From: Papio anubis
Taxonomy: Eukaryota > Chordata > Mammalia > Primates > Cercopithecidae
Assembly: GCF_008728515.1 (NCBI RefSeq)
Contig: NC_044990.1
Coordinates: forward strand, 64,212,879 to 64,276,878
Reading direction: 5' to 3'
Length of the DNA stretch: 64,000 nucleotides
Part shown: in pieces, positions 23,006 to 35,548 of the stretch
Numbering within the stretch: position 1 is the first letter of the stretch
Layout of the letters: each line of letters starts with the position of its first letter
Program-made: the position numbers and the translations under genes
The notes under the pieces: generated by a model
The model's input: the letters and a program-made list of their open reading frames with translations, nothing else
Told to the model about the DNA's origin: nothing
The model's database searches: none

Positions 23006-26000
23006 TCTTTACTGTGAGTGTCATATGGAGTGCTGTCTTCCCAATGGATATGACTTAACATGGCCACTAATGTTTCTAATAACCACTTTGTAGGCAGAAT
23101 GTTTCTAAAAGACTCACTGTGCTTAGATGCCTGCTTTCATGTGCCAGGCATGGTTACATTTTTTATATATTATCAGTGACTGAATATAGTAGCTCTTAGC
23201 ACAGGGCATAACATCCTAAGGAGAATATTTGTAAGCAAGTCGCAACATTAGGTCAAATTTGTTGTTACTTCTGTTAGAAACTGGAAGCCAAGATACTAAA
23301 CGATCTGGTTCAAAATTGGTATGGGTCCACCCTAATGTGAATCAGTGTGAATCTCTTTATTCAGGTCCTATTCTTCTTTTGTCTAACTCAACTATACCGG
23401 GATGTCCATTCCTTGCTTCAAAGCTTTTATTTCTAACAAGAAAAAAATCATAATTTCCTTTGTACCTGCACAAAGTTCATGGAGTACTGATTCTTTATCA
23501 ATTGTCTTCTATGAGATTCTTTGTTTCCCTCCCATATGCTTTACAAAATTCTGGCAGGCTGCCTTAGTTTTTAAATACAATTGAAATGGCTTACCTTTTT
23601 TTTTTTTTTTCTAACTTGATAGCTCTTTGTGTAAATCCACTGTATCTGTAAATCATGTTCTCTTGGCTGCAATCAGTTTCCTGGTTCTGTGTACTGAGGC
23701 ACCCAGAGAAGAAATCACAACTCCTTTTAGCAAAACTGGTAAAGGTCTGAAGTGACAAAACAAAATGAATCTACAATCCTAGAACATCATGGCATCGAGT
23801 ATGTAATACGAATAAATCTCTGTATACCTTTTCTCCTAAATCAGCTTGATCAATCTGTTACTATTTAATCACTTTACAACCAATATTGTTTGGTTCCTAA
23901 TTTATTAATCTTAATACCCATTCACCAGTTTGAAAACTAGCTCTCTCTGACTACTCTACTTTTGTAATATTGCCACAACTGTCTTACTCAGCAAGATTAA
24001 AATACCCAATTTAAGCTTTAAGATTTCTAACAGCTTTGAAACAGTATCTCTTTATTCCACAAACCTGATGAGGCTTTATTTTTGATATCCATCTTTTAAT
24101 TTCCATTTATACAGAATCACTTTCGCTCAACCTGTGCCTTTACCCTTCAAGGATGTTAAGGCCTCCTAATTAGTTTCTTTATCGACAATCTTTCTTGTCC
24201 TCTGGCATCAAGTTATTTTTTCTAAAACACCACTTGAATCTTGGGTTTTAGCATCAGTTTCCAAACACAACATTAAAATGCTTAGATATTCAATGTTTCA
24301 AGAAGCCCTTTGAAAATTATATTTTTCCAAAAAGACAAGATTGAACAGGCAGCTCATACATTTGTTTTGTCCTTTTGTGATGTTTGCCTTTCTACTTCAA
24401 ATATTTTTTGAGAAAATAACCAATTTTTCTTAAATATGCTCTATTTTTTCAACTAAATATTAGTCCATTAATGACTATGCAAATGTCATAATGTTATTTG
24501 TTATCACTGATGTAAATGTGACGGCTGCTTATGAAACTTATTTTTTTACCAAAATTAAATGATTAAAAATTAACTGAAGTGTGGAGACATACTCCAAATA
24601 AACATTTTGTCATTACAGAAATAAATAAGGGGAAATTTAAAAGTAGTATGCATATACCGGACCTATATTCATAAGAAAAGATTCAGTATTATGGGTGGAC
24701 TTAGGTACAGCTAATGTCATTTATTAAGTAACAGAAGACAGAAAGCCCATTAACAGTAGATCCAAAAAGGGAAATTCTAGGTAAAAATAGACAAAATTTA
24801 TAGCTATACTACTCACAGATTCCAGATTTATTATACTTTGGTATGTTCCTTTAAAATTTATATTTATACTTCATCAGTTTTTAAAAGTAAAAAAATTCCA
24901 AAAGAAGTTGCATAGCAAAACTTTTCCCCTATGGCTTTGAGATACATATTTTTAAGGATGAGATTTAATTGCGTTCCCCTAAAAGGTATACTTGTTTTCA
25001 TAGCTGATCTGAGATAAAGGTTTACAAACATACTGCATCATGATTGAGGGTAAATTGTTTCCCTAGTTTCTACTTTTATAATAGAAATGAAACCAAGTAA
25101 AAAGGCACATCACTCACAAAAAACCACCACTGTGCAAAAAGCACATACTTTAGTCCTTCTCCTCTACTTAAACATTTACTTTGAAGCAAATAATGAATCC
25201 AGGGTCTCTGAGATAAGCTAAAAACTTAACTAGATTCTGTTAAAGAAAAAAATGTGGCAAATAATTCTCACACCGTCAGTTGGATGAGTCCACTTTTCAA
25301 GTTCCAATTGTAGTCTAGGGAAAATCATTTGCCAAACAGATTTTTTAAAAAATACAGTTGCACAGGGCACTATAGGTCAAGGCTACTAATTTCCACATTG
25401 ATCAGCTTGATGCTGTATTGTTAGGAATCTGATTGAAACATATAATTTTATTGCAAATAAAGATGCTGAGTGTAGAACAAGAATAAATTCCTTTCATCTG
25501 AAAATGAACTGGAAATTAATATTTTAAAAATATCTAGTCAAATACCTGTCATATCAAGTACCAGACATGCCAGGTACTTTCATCTATTCTGTCTTGTACA
25601 ATCATACAAATCAAGCAAACAAAATAATCATTTACCAGTCCTTTCACATGTATTGTTTATTCAGTAATAACTAGAAACCAGGTATTTTGTGTATCTTTTA
25701 TTTAATAGCCCTGAAAAGGTTTGTATCAAAATGCACACTTTTTGCAGTAAATGAACAGAGGCCCCATAGATTGAAAATGGCAAGTAAATGTTATGTCAAA
25801 AGTGAAAGGGTTTTTTTCCTGCTTTTAAAGCAGAAATCCCCATCTCCTTTCTCTACAACTGATTCCGGTGGCTGACATTAGACTTTATTTAAAATCTTTT
25901 ACATTTTTATTATATACCAAAAATTATTTTATATAAGTCAAAAAGCACAGTTTGCCCCTCTTTTTCATGTCCCCATGATTGTTCATCTTTTTCACTCCGA

Positions 26001-26063
26001 TTGCTACATGATTTGTGAGCTATAACGAATACAGTGAGGAATCCTAAATTCATTAGAACTACT
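23006..26063. other. Long unique AT-rich stretch
   Basis: About 3 kb without recognised repeats apart from a T run near 23598-23611. No coding segment with splice borders seen. Confidence 0.4.
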
Positions 26064-26509
26064 GGAGGGAGGGGGCCAAGATGGCGGATGAGAAGCAGCT
26101 GTGGTCCCTGGCTCTCATGGAGGTGAATGAAAATGGCAAGTGAAATCTGCACTTTCAATGAGATATCCGGGTTCTCGCACTGGCACTTACTAAGCGGATG
26201 GCTTGGCCCACCGGGACCCCTCACTCCCAGCCAACGGAAGTGGTGAGTGATTATGCGGCCCCACCCAGGAAACCACACTTTTCCCATGGATATTTGCAAC
26301 CTGCAGATCACAAGATCCCCTCGTGAGTCCACACCACCAGGGCCTTGGGTCCGAAGCAGATAGCTGTGCAGACCCTTGGGGAAGTGGCCACTCAGCCCTG
26401 GGAATTCAGGTGAGGCAGGAAATCTATCCGTGCATTCCCCTAGGAATGGGGCTGAATCCAGGGAGCCAAGCAGCCTCATTCTGTGGGCCCAACTCCCATG
26501 GTACCTCAC
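25910..26509 (-). other. Longest open frame in the window, antisense to the L1 5'UTR
   Basis: A 199-codon frame (first codon GTG; first ATG at 26479, giving about 189 codons). It begins about 440 bases inside the L1 5'UTR and reads out through the L1 5' end into unique flank. The position and direction resemble the antisense ORF0 described for primate L1, but I cannot show homology. GC richness of the L1 segment lowers stop frequency, so chance is a serious alternative. No conserved domain seen. Confidence 0.3.
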
Positions 26510-26622
26510 AAGTTAAGACCCACTGGCGTGGAATTCCAGCCAGCCAGTGGCAGCAGGCTGGAGACTGCTTGAGATGAACTGAGTTCCCGGAGGATGGGTG
26601 GCCACCATCTCTGCGGTTTTAC
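26064..26622 (+). mobile_element. Orphan L1 5'UTR (5' end present, rest absent)
   Basis: Begins 'ggagggagggggccaagatg', the 5' terminus of primate L1 with an intact YY1-type core (caagatggcgg, 26077-26087). It continues with 5'UTR blocks such as 'cacaccaccagggccttggg', 'cccggaggatgggtggccac' and 'catctctgcggttt'. GC-rich compared with its flanks. Similarity stops abruptly near 26622. There is no ORF1, ORF2, 3'UTR or poly(A). L1 copies usually lose the 5' end, so this is the reverse of the common truncation. Confidence 0.8.
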
Positions 26623-29607
26623 CTGAAAGACAAACTAGACATAAAATTATTACGAATCCAATTATTATGTTTATTTTTTCTTGATCTAATTACCTATTTA
26701 GATTTGTTCTAAAATTTGTTCTCTTTTTGAAAATCAGGTCTTCAGAAGCTAATGGTTCATATAGTTTACACTTTAGTTTCTTTTGACATCAGGCTAAGTG
26801 AAAGAACATCAAGACCATCTGCTTATGGTCACATTTGCCAGAAGTGGTATATGCCTTTAGTAAGTGCAAGTAATATAAACATCCTGTACTTTTTATTTTT
26901 CAAACGTTATGAATCTTGTTTTAGAATGATCTGTATTTACACAAAAATTTTATAACAAAACGGTTGTCAAATTTCATGACTCTAATCGCCTGTACCCAAT
27001 TGCATAATAACACTTTACTTGAAATTAGTTACAAAGCAAACACTCTAGTTTACTCTTCATAAATTAGGTCATGTACTCTGACCACACAAAAGTGAATAAT
27101 TTGAAAAGTATAGAACAATATACCTCTATTTGTTTCTACTGGATATTATGAAGTGTTTCTGATGCTAAAAATAATATTATGAACTGTTCTTGCTGGAGAA
27201 CATGCCATTATTCCACTGTATATGGTTTGGTGAGTAGTGGTTGAGTTTCAGAAAAAAAAATTAGAAGACATTTCAAATGGGTAATTTATAGCTAATTTGT
27301 GAAAAACGTACTTTCTCCATTGTTAAATATTTATTATAAATGTGATTCAAAAGTTGAAACTGGTCATTCATACCAGCTGGGGACACCTTGTAGTTCTACA
27401 TAATACTAATGAAATTTAATCCTACTCAGCAACAGAATTCACTGAAGGAAGATACAGGACCTTGGTGGATGACACAGGTGAGTGACCTGGCTCCCAAACC
27501 AGACAGACAATAGGAAGTAGCATTGAGTTTCTAATTTAAGAATTAGGTTATCATTTTTACCTTTCCCCCTCTAACCAAATGACCTAATAAATCATGTATT
27601 TGAAAGTCACAAAGACTTTCATGCATTCTCCTATTTAAATCAACTTATGATCCTCAATAGTTTTATATCAGAACCAGGAGATTTTTGTGTAGACAGGTAA
27701 AATTTATATTGAGCATGATCACTCTAGTTCTTAATAAATTACCAAGTATGAAATCAAAGCCTACGGGAAAATGAGGCCAGTTATAAATTGCCTAATTGTG
27801 TTTCTGAGAAATGTCAACACAAGTTGATAGAAAATAGCTAAATACTTATTATCCTTATCTCCTCAGGTATAACATTGGCTTGTGAAAAGAAAACTTGCCA
27901 TTTGTCAAAAATTTTAATATATTTTGAATAAAACAATTCCATCCAAATCTATGATATAGAATAAATAAAAGATTTTCTTTTAAAATCTTTAAAAAGCCTA
28001 CCAACAAAATAGTTTACGATATGGATTTAGCTAAAGGGCTATGAATTAATGTTATGTATGTTTACACGGATTGGAAGCCAATATTTGTGGCAAGAATTCT
28101 GTCAAAAATCCGATGTTATATATTTTCTTCATACTGAGCAAGAATAGTTACTTCTCCAGAGAAATGGTTTTTAAACACTCCTGGTAAAAATAACTCTCTT
28201 CTTCAATGAAGTGTACTCAAATCAACAATGTCTTCTTTTCTTACTGATCGACAAGTACAAAACCCAGCACACTCAGCATAGGACCTAGGTAAACTACATG
28301 AAGCTTGAAACACACAATTCACATTCCTAGTCCATTATAATCTGTTATTTGGATAGAAGAACACCTTGAAGATGAGTCAATATTTTTCTTGTTGTTTTAG
28401 TTAGGAATTTGGATTGAAACTGTGAAATGATTACAATTGGATTTCAATAAAAATTTTCCCTGGTGATTCTGTTCTGTACTCAAAACTAATAGAAACTAAG
28501 AAAAGTTTTATGCTTATGAAAGCCCATAACAAAGGTCAGTGAAGTTTTATATTTTTTCATTATTTGGAAAACATTTTGCAGGAAATATAGTTGCATATTT
28601 GAAAGGTTAATTCATTGAGTGGTATTATGAACAGGTATTGGTGATGGGAACACTCATGTGAGACAGTGGATATATCACCTTCTGTCTAATTGGCTTGTCA
28701 TTCTGAGACAATAGAAACAAAATTGTTTTTAGAAAATCAGGGCTTTTGTAATGCAAAATGACTTATGCAATCCTAACTATTTCAAAAGACATTAAACATT
28801 TCTTTGCTTTTTTTTAAACCTTTAATACTTCAAATAAATGCAACTTATTTTAGATTTATATATTTTTAATTAGTAAAAGCTGAAATTCGTAACTATATAT
28901 TTTCTTAGAAATTAACTTTACCCTTTGATTTAAAACTTTAGTATTTAAATTGCATTGGATTTAAAAATTTGACTATTAATTATTAAACTATGAAATATTT
29001 TTAAACAAATATAATAAATTTATAATTTTGCATAGGAACTTTTATTCCAAATAATATCATATATGACAGCATATCAATTATTCAATTCATCTAAAGATAT
29101 CCATAGTTGATTATATTTAAAAAATATATTGAGTGTATATAGTCAATTACAGTTCATAATTTTTAAAAATCAACTCTAAAATATTATATTTCATCCTACA
29201 GGTTATTTACCAAAATCATTTATTGTGATATACCTGATTATTTGTGATTTATTTACCCAATGCAACTGAAAAATTGAGACCCAGACACAATTAGCCAGTG
29301 TCTTAAAAATATATTTTTTAATATCACCAATGTTTTTAAAATGTAACTTTACCTGAGTTTGAATGCAGAACACTGAATATGTGCCAGCTATATTTAAAGA
29401 ATAATTGTCATTATGTTCCCTGTAGAAATCACATACTCTTCCTACAAATAAAATGGTAGATTTAAGGGTAACATATACTGATCTGCTTTATGCTATTCTA
29501 GATTATGTTCTAAATATGTCCCATTTAGGTATGCATACAATTGTTTGATGATGCATGAATGTATATACATTGATGTGGATCTGGTATAATTTAACTTCAA
29601 AATGTTC
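26623..29607. other. Unique AT-rich stretch
   Basis: About 3 kb. The only item of note is a splice-bounded 48-bp candidate at 27430-27477, listed separately. Confidence 0.4.
27430..27477 (+). other. Candidate short exon (low confidence)
   Basis: 48 bases between an acceptor-like 'aatcctactcag' with a 'tactaat' branch-point-like motif upstream, and a strong donor 'cag|gtgagt' at 27478. Two of three frames are open; one reads TEFTEGRYRTLVDDT. A second acceptor AG lies 6 bases downstream. No flanking exon was found, so this may be chance. Confidence 0.2.
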
Positions 29608-29918
29608 TTTTTTGTTTTGTTTTGTTTTTTGTTTTTTTGAGATGGAGTCTTGCTCTGTCACCTAGTCTGGAGTGCGGTGGCATGACCTCGACTCACTGCA
29701 ACCTCCGCCTCCCGGGTTCAAGCGATTCTCCTGCCTCAACCTCCCAATTAGCTGAGACTACAGGTGCATGCCACCATACTAGGCTAATTTTTTATATTTT
29801 TAGTAGAGACGGGGTTTCACCATGTTAGCCAGCATGGTGTCAATCTCCCGACCTCGTCATCTGCCTGCCTCAGCCTCCAAAGTGCTGGGATTACAGGCAT
29901 GAGCCACCACACCCGGCC
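29608..29918 (-). mobile_element. AluS-type element
   Basis: Full-length reverse-oriented Alu with a (GTTTT)n tail. No clear target duplication by eye. Confidence 0.9.
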
Positions 29919-31735
29919 ATTCATTAAGCACATTAACATCAACACTATTTTCTTTTAAACTTTTATAAACACTCATACTCACATACCCCAAAGTAAAACT
30001 AATTGCAAATTGAAAATAAATCATTTGATCTAAATGAAAAGTCATGCTTCACAGGTATATATAAATGTATATTCACAACTGTATATAAATGTACATTTTT
30101 CAAGTGTACATGTTATATTATTGTCATCTACATATTGTTTTTAATATAAGTGATACATTTTGAAGTAGATGCTGAAACAACTTCAGATGTCTGTTTTCCA
30201 TGTAATCTGTGATATTCTTAGATTCCCAAAATGTGTAAGCTGCATGGCATCAACTTTGAGAAATAGAAATTTGGATAGTAATTTTTCATGAGACATGCAC
30301 TTTCATTTTTTAGTTTATTGATATGCTATCAAAATATTTCATTTTAAAATAAAAATAATTGCATTACTATAAAAGTAAGTACAGATTAACATATATAACA
30401 AATGAATAAATTTTAAAGCATTTGGATTTGTCTCTACATAGAAGCTTCTATTTCCCATAAATATTTTATACACACTAAACCTATACTTTACCCTGTTTTC
30501 CAGCTAACCTATTTACTGTGGACTGATTGCTTCATGCAAATCACATTCTGCAACTTGGACCATGGCATAACTGACAGCAATATTTCAACCTGCTCCCACT
30601 AAGATTATAACCAGAATGAGTTAGCTTTCCTTACTGCTCCTATCTAAGAACATTTCTCTTAGTAGCAAGCACCCTGAAGAAGTCCTCCAATAGGAAGTGT
30701 TAACTACATCGTATCTGGAAGGCAATGGGGAAAAAAAAGATGTTATTTTGTGATACATTTTAGATTTAAGAACATACAAAAATAAACACATGCTCCTCAC
30801 ATATTATTAAATGAGATCATAGCAGAAACTGGCGGTCCAAGTGGAAGTTCTTAAACACATCTGGCTTATATCAATATAACTAATAATAGCATTTCCTTAG
30901 AAACTAAAAAATCTTGGACAAAGATTGATCTAAATAAAACACTAGTACAACAGGCATAAAAGGAACTGTCCTCTATACACTGAGATACATGTTTACACTA
31001 TTCTCAGCTTTATATTTGATAGTTGCCTCAGACTGTTTACTTAATATTTAACATATGTTCAGTTAATGATTTCTTACTTGCAATACCTTTAATTCCTATC
31101 ATTATCTTTTATATATGCAAAGTCCTTTATATATTTAATCTTGTAGGATGAGGTCCAGCAGCTTAGCATCCTGATCGTTAAGGTTTCTAATTGTCATACA
31201 GTATATTTCTTGTTCTTTCCAAGTTCCCATCTATGACTCACTACCTTATCATTAAAGGAGTATTACTCTGCTCATTCACCATACTTAGTCACTGTAAATA
31301 TCTTACTGTAAATGAGCTAGGTTTTTCCACTAGAGTGAAAATAGCAAGTTAAAAACTTATCAGAAACACTGGAATATATGATGTGGCTGACAGAATAGCT
31401 TAAAGTAGGCATTCTATAATACTGGATTAAAAATTAGGAAGTTATCTGTCTTCTATATATTATCCATACCTAATCAAAATCTAATTTACTTTCATTAAAC
31501 TTACTGAATATCTCCTAAGAGATATTTCAGTTCAAGAGATAGACTTGTATTTGATTTTAGTTCTAACATTAACTACTGACCTATAATAATTAGTTTAATT
31601 TGTAAAATAAGATTATTGATACTTACTGCACAAAATTGCTTAAAATTAAATGTAATAAAGTATGTAGGCCATTTTATTTAGTACCTGCCCCTTATTAAAC
31701 ATTATGTTGTATACATAATTATAATTCTTAATCAC
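29919..31735. other. Unique AT-rich stretch
   Basis: No recognised repeat or gene. Confidence 0.4.
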
Positions 31736-31881
31736 TACTATTGATAATAATATATATTAATGGCTATTAATATATACTATATACTGTTAATATATACTAT
31801 ATTAATTGTATAATATACTAATATAGTATCATAGTATATTATATAGTGTATACTACATACATATAGTATATACTACATGCA
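31736..31881. repeat. TA-rich low-complexity block with many inverted motifs
   Basis: Dense 'tatatactatat', 'tatagtatata' and 'agtatattata' motifs. A similar TA-rich piece follows at about 32180-32235. The two pieces bracket the duplicated segment at 31882-32168. Confidence 0.7.
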
Positions 31882-32168
31882 AGAAACCTTGCAGCAGAGA
31901 AAATTCAACAGATATCTAGGAAATGATTTTTTTTCCTGTTTCCTCCACTCCTGGACTGATACACAATAATGTGATAATTTGGGACAGTCTATCATCTAAC
32001 CCTTTTTTTTTTTTTTGGCATATTATATATTTCAAAACCTGTCAAAAATCACTGAGTTTGTAGGTAATTGGTCATATGGCTATAACTAATTGGCTGTATG
32101 ACCAAATAATACCAATACTGCATCTAGAATACTAGAATAACATATTATTTCCTTTATTAAGACAATTT
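31882..32168 (+). repeat. Copy A of a ~285-bp local direct duplication
   Basis: Aligns by eye along its length with 35266-35548: both share 'gatatctaggaaatgatttt', 'ccactcctggactgatacac' and 'aatcactgagtttgtag'. I count about 16 substitutions over roughly 265 aligned bases plus T-run length changes. Copy A begins within what is the last ~10 bp of MER20 at the other locus, so A is probably the derived copy. Confidence 0.9.
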
Positions 32169-32239
32169 ATGTAATATGCTGACATATAATAGTATATAAT
32201 ATATGTATATACTATTTATATATACTAATATGTACTAAG

Positions 32240-33384
32240 TGTACACTGCACTTTCCGGATTATTATAAGACAAAAACACACTGTTTCTCTATTCTCTTGT
32301 TCTCACAGCTACTAACACTGACCTAATTCAATCTTTTATTACATTTTGTCTAGATTTTTGCCAAACCCTCCAATTTAACTTTTCTGCCTTTCCTCTCTCA
32401 CTCAGTCAGACTTCAATTTCCTGGCAATTGCCTTCCAAATTACATAGGCAAATGTTTTAACTCATACTATTAATAATTTGTAATGATTTCATATTACTTT
32501 TGGAAGTAAGTTAAAGATCCAGAAATTATCAAGGCTGTATGTGATTTTATTAGCCACTTCCATGGTCATTTATTCATTCTGTGATTAAGATTTAGTGATC
32601 ACAATGTATATGCCAGATCGTGTTTTACATACTAAGCACAGAAAAATAGTTTGGATAAGGTCTCTAAAGAAGTTAATGAGAAAATCTATTCATTGATATA
32701 TGTAATGGAAACATCATGATGAGGCTGTGGGGATATCAGGAACGACCAACTCTCTCTGCACAGTACAGAAGATGGCACTTAATGTTATCCTTGAGAAGTG
32801 GGTGTTTTTCAGAAGAAACAATATGTTGAAAGACTCAGAAAATTAAAACTTACAACTATTCAAGGACAGTGTGATAGTAAATGGCAGGAGATAAGGTTAT
32901 AAAAATTGGTTAGAGATGAATATGATGGCATGTACTTTTGACAATTTTATCACATAACATATAGGTACAAAAGAAGAATGTGAACAAAGAGATCAACATG
33001 TTAGATTTAAATGATGAGTATAAGAAATTGTCATTGTGCTAAAAGGAAGGAGTGAAAAATGAGCAACATACAAGCAATTGCGTATTTCAAGTAAATATTC
33101 TAAGCTACTAGCTGTAGCAGTCAAGGACAATTGAATTTCTAAACCTCTGAAGAAGAATATGTCATTTAAAAAGTTAGAAGGAGATTGTTTGCAAGCAATT
33201 TTTTTTGTTTTGTTTAATATTAGTATAAAGAATAGGACTTAGGAAAAAAAACTCTTAAATATGTTGAGTCCAAATAAAACTAGATTAAGTTAAATCCATA
33301 TTGTGCACAAATGCTAAAAAGAGTATACCATATTTTAATATATTTATTACTTTCTAGAAACAGATTGCATATGACGTTAGATTT
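32240..33384. other. Unique stretch
   Basis: No recognised repeat or gene. Confidence 0.4.
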
Positions 33385-33399
33385 AAAATACTCAAATAC

Positions 33400-34003
33400 G
33401 CCGGGCGCAGTGACTCAAGCCTGTAATCCCAGCACTTTGGGAGGCCGAGACGGGCGGATCACGAGGTCAGGAGATTAAGACCATCTTGGCTAACACAGTG
33501 AAACCCCGTCTTGCCGGGCGCGGTGGCTCAAGCCTGTAATCCCAGCACTTTGGGAGGCCGAGGCGGGTGGATCACAAGGTCAGGAGATCGAGACTATCCT
33601 GGCTAACATGGTGAAACCCCGTCTCTACTAAAAATACAAAAAAAAAACTAGCCGGGCGCGGTAGCGGGCGCCTGTAGTCCCAGCTACTTGGGAGGCTGAG
33701 GCGGGAGAATGGCGTGAACCCGGGGGGCGGAGCTTGCAGTGAGCCGAGATCGCGCCACTGCACTCCAGCCTGGGAGACACAGTGAGACTCCGTCTCCAAA
33801 AAAAAACAAAAAAAAAAAGAAACCCCGTCTCTACTAAAAAATACAAAAAACTAGCCGGGCGAGGTGGCGGGCGCCTGTAGTCCCAGCTACTCGGGAGGCT
33901 GAGGCAGGAGAATGGTGTAAACCCGGGAGGCGGAGCTTGCAGTGAGCTGAGATCCCGCCACTGCACTCCAGCCTGGGCGACAGAGCGAGACTCCATCTCA
34001 AAA
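33400..34003 (+). mobile_element. AluYR-like element interrupted by another Alu (outer)
   Basis: The two parts, 33400-33511 and 33819-34003, together form one Alu with 'gactcaagcctgtaatccca', 'aaaaactagccgggcgaggt' and 'ggtgtaaacccggg', the Old World monkey variant. Outer target duplication 'aaaatactcaaatac' (15 bp, perfect) at 33385-33399 and 34004-34018. Confidence 0.93.
33512..33818 (+). mobile_element. AluY nested inside the outer Alu
   Basis: Complete AluY in the same orientation with its own A-rich tail. Its 12-bp target duplication 'gaaaccccgtct' (33500-33511 and 33819-33830) is Alu sequence of the host copy. It also carries 'ggctcaagcctg', so it belongs to the same lineage and is younger than the host. 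Confidence 0.93.
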
Positions 34004-34018
34004 AAAATACTCAAATAC

Positions 34019-35038
34019 AATAGACAGAATCTATTTAATCTAATGATCAGATATTTGAAACTAGTTGAAAGCTTCCAAATTATTAACTTTATATTTTTCT
34101 TTTTGTAATTTTGATGTTTTTAATCACATAAAACCAAAATGACAGATTGATATGTTTCTGCACTGCTCTGCTACATTACCATATTTGTTTTGATCTTATA
34201 TTAGAAACATAATTAGAACAGTGGTAGGGATTGATGAATATGGGGATGACATATTTCTTAGAGAATCTACCAAAAAGAACTTTTTCCATTCTGTATCCTC
34301 AGCACATATAAGTGACTTCTGCATAAACCCACAAACCATTTATGTAACATACTGACTCATGTAAATTCAGATTTCTTTATGCCCTACTATAGTTGTCTTT
34401 GGGATCATGGAATACATTTTAAGAATACTGTATTTAGATATTGTTAGAGAAGTTTTATTATCTTCTAAAAATGAGTAGTTAGAGAAAATTTATCTTCTTA
34501 ATTATCAATATATAAATTCAACCTGTATTAATTAAGCAACCAGTTAAATGGATTTTTGATCTGCATTTACTCAAGGATACATGTATGTAATTTATGGAAA
34601 TTTACCAAAGCACAAGCAGCTTCCCGCTATTTGTTGACTAAGGACTCACTCTAAGATTTGCCCTAGCTTTTCCTATTTAGTCTTTTCTTGGCACTGTGAC
34701 ATTCATAAGCATCTGAGTAAGAAAGTGAACTAGGAAATATAAGGAGATCCAATTCTACTGATTGGGCAGTAATTGATCTAAAATTACAAAAATAAGAGAT
34801 AATTTTTGTAGTTCATCTCCACATATGATTCCTGCTTAATTGAGAGTTGGCACAAAGATCTGTAATTGGTTTTAATTTCATTATGTACATTATATACCTT
34901 GATTCTAAAAATAATTTCAAGTACTAGTTTGTTATTCAGTAGATTGCAGAATCAATATGCTCTGAAATTTAAGTAAACAAAACTATGGTCTTTTCCTACT
35001 TTGATCTACTTTGGCCCTTAGGTTTCTACTCACTAGAA
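34019..35038. other. Unique AT-rich stretch
   Basis: No recognised repeat or gene. Confidence 0.4.
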
Positions 35039-35276
35039 CAGTGTTTCTCAATTTGGGATGATTTTGACTCCTCTACTCTTATCTGGTAACATCTGGCACC
35101 CTCTGGAAATATTTGAGACGTTTTTGGTTATCATTGTCTTGGGAAGAGTGATACTGGTCTCTGATGAATTGAGGCCACGGGTTTATGTGAAACAACCAGT
35201 GAAACATAGGATAGTTCAACACAGTAAATAATGATGAGACCGAAATGGTCTATAATGTGAAACTTGAGAAACCTCG
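35039..35276 (+). mobile_element. MER20 (hAT-Charlie nonautonomous DNA transposon)
   Basis: Starts with the terminal motif 'cagtgtttctcaatttggg', then 'gatgattttgactcc', 'acatctggc', 'agacgtttttggttatcatt', and ends 'cttgagaaacctcg'. These blocks follow MER20 in order and over nearly its full length. The 8-bp target duplication is not preserved clearly. Confidence 0.75.
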
Positions 35277-35548
35277 CAGCAAAGAAAATGCAAGAGATAT
35301 CTAGGAAATGATTTTTTTTTCCTGTTTTCTCCACTCCTGGACTGATACACAATAATGTGATAATTTGGGATAGTCTATTGTCTAACCCTTTTTTTTGGCA
35401 TATTATATATTTAAAAACCTGTCAAAAATCACTGAGTTTGTAGTAATTGGTCATATGGCTATAACTAGTTGGCTGCGTGAGCAAATAATACCAATACTGC
35501 ATCTAGAACACTAGAATAACATATAATTTCCTTTATTAAGACAGTATA
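35266..35548 (+). repeat. Copy B of the ~285-bp local duplication (probable source)
   Basis: The counterpart of 31882-32168. It overlaps the last bases of a full MER20 and continues into unique sequence, so this locus keeps the original context. Confidence 0.9.

Noticed and set aside
26323..26577. 84-codon plus-strand frame in GC-rich DNA
   Set aside because: It lies in the L1 5'UTR, upstream of where ORF1 would start; GC content alone explains the lack of stops.
33628..34020. 130-codon minus-strand open frame
   Set aside because: It spans the antisense of two nested Alus; the translated 'SLQAPPPGFTPFSCLSLPSS' pattern is the usual Alu antisense frame. The same applies to frames at 10109-10459, 20813-21091, 62290-62526 and 63009-63356.
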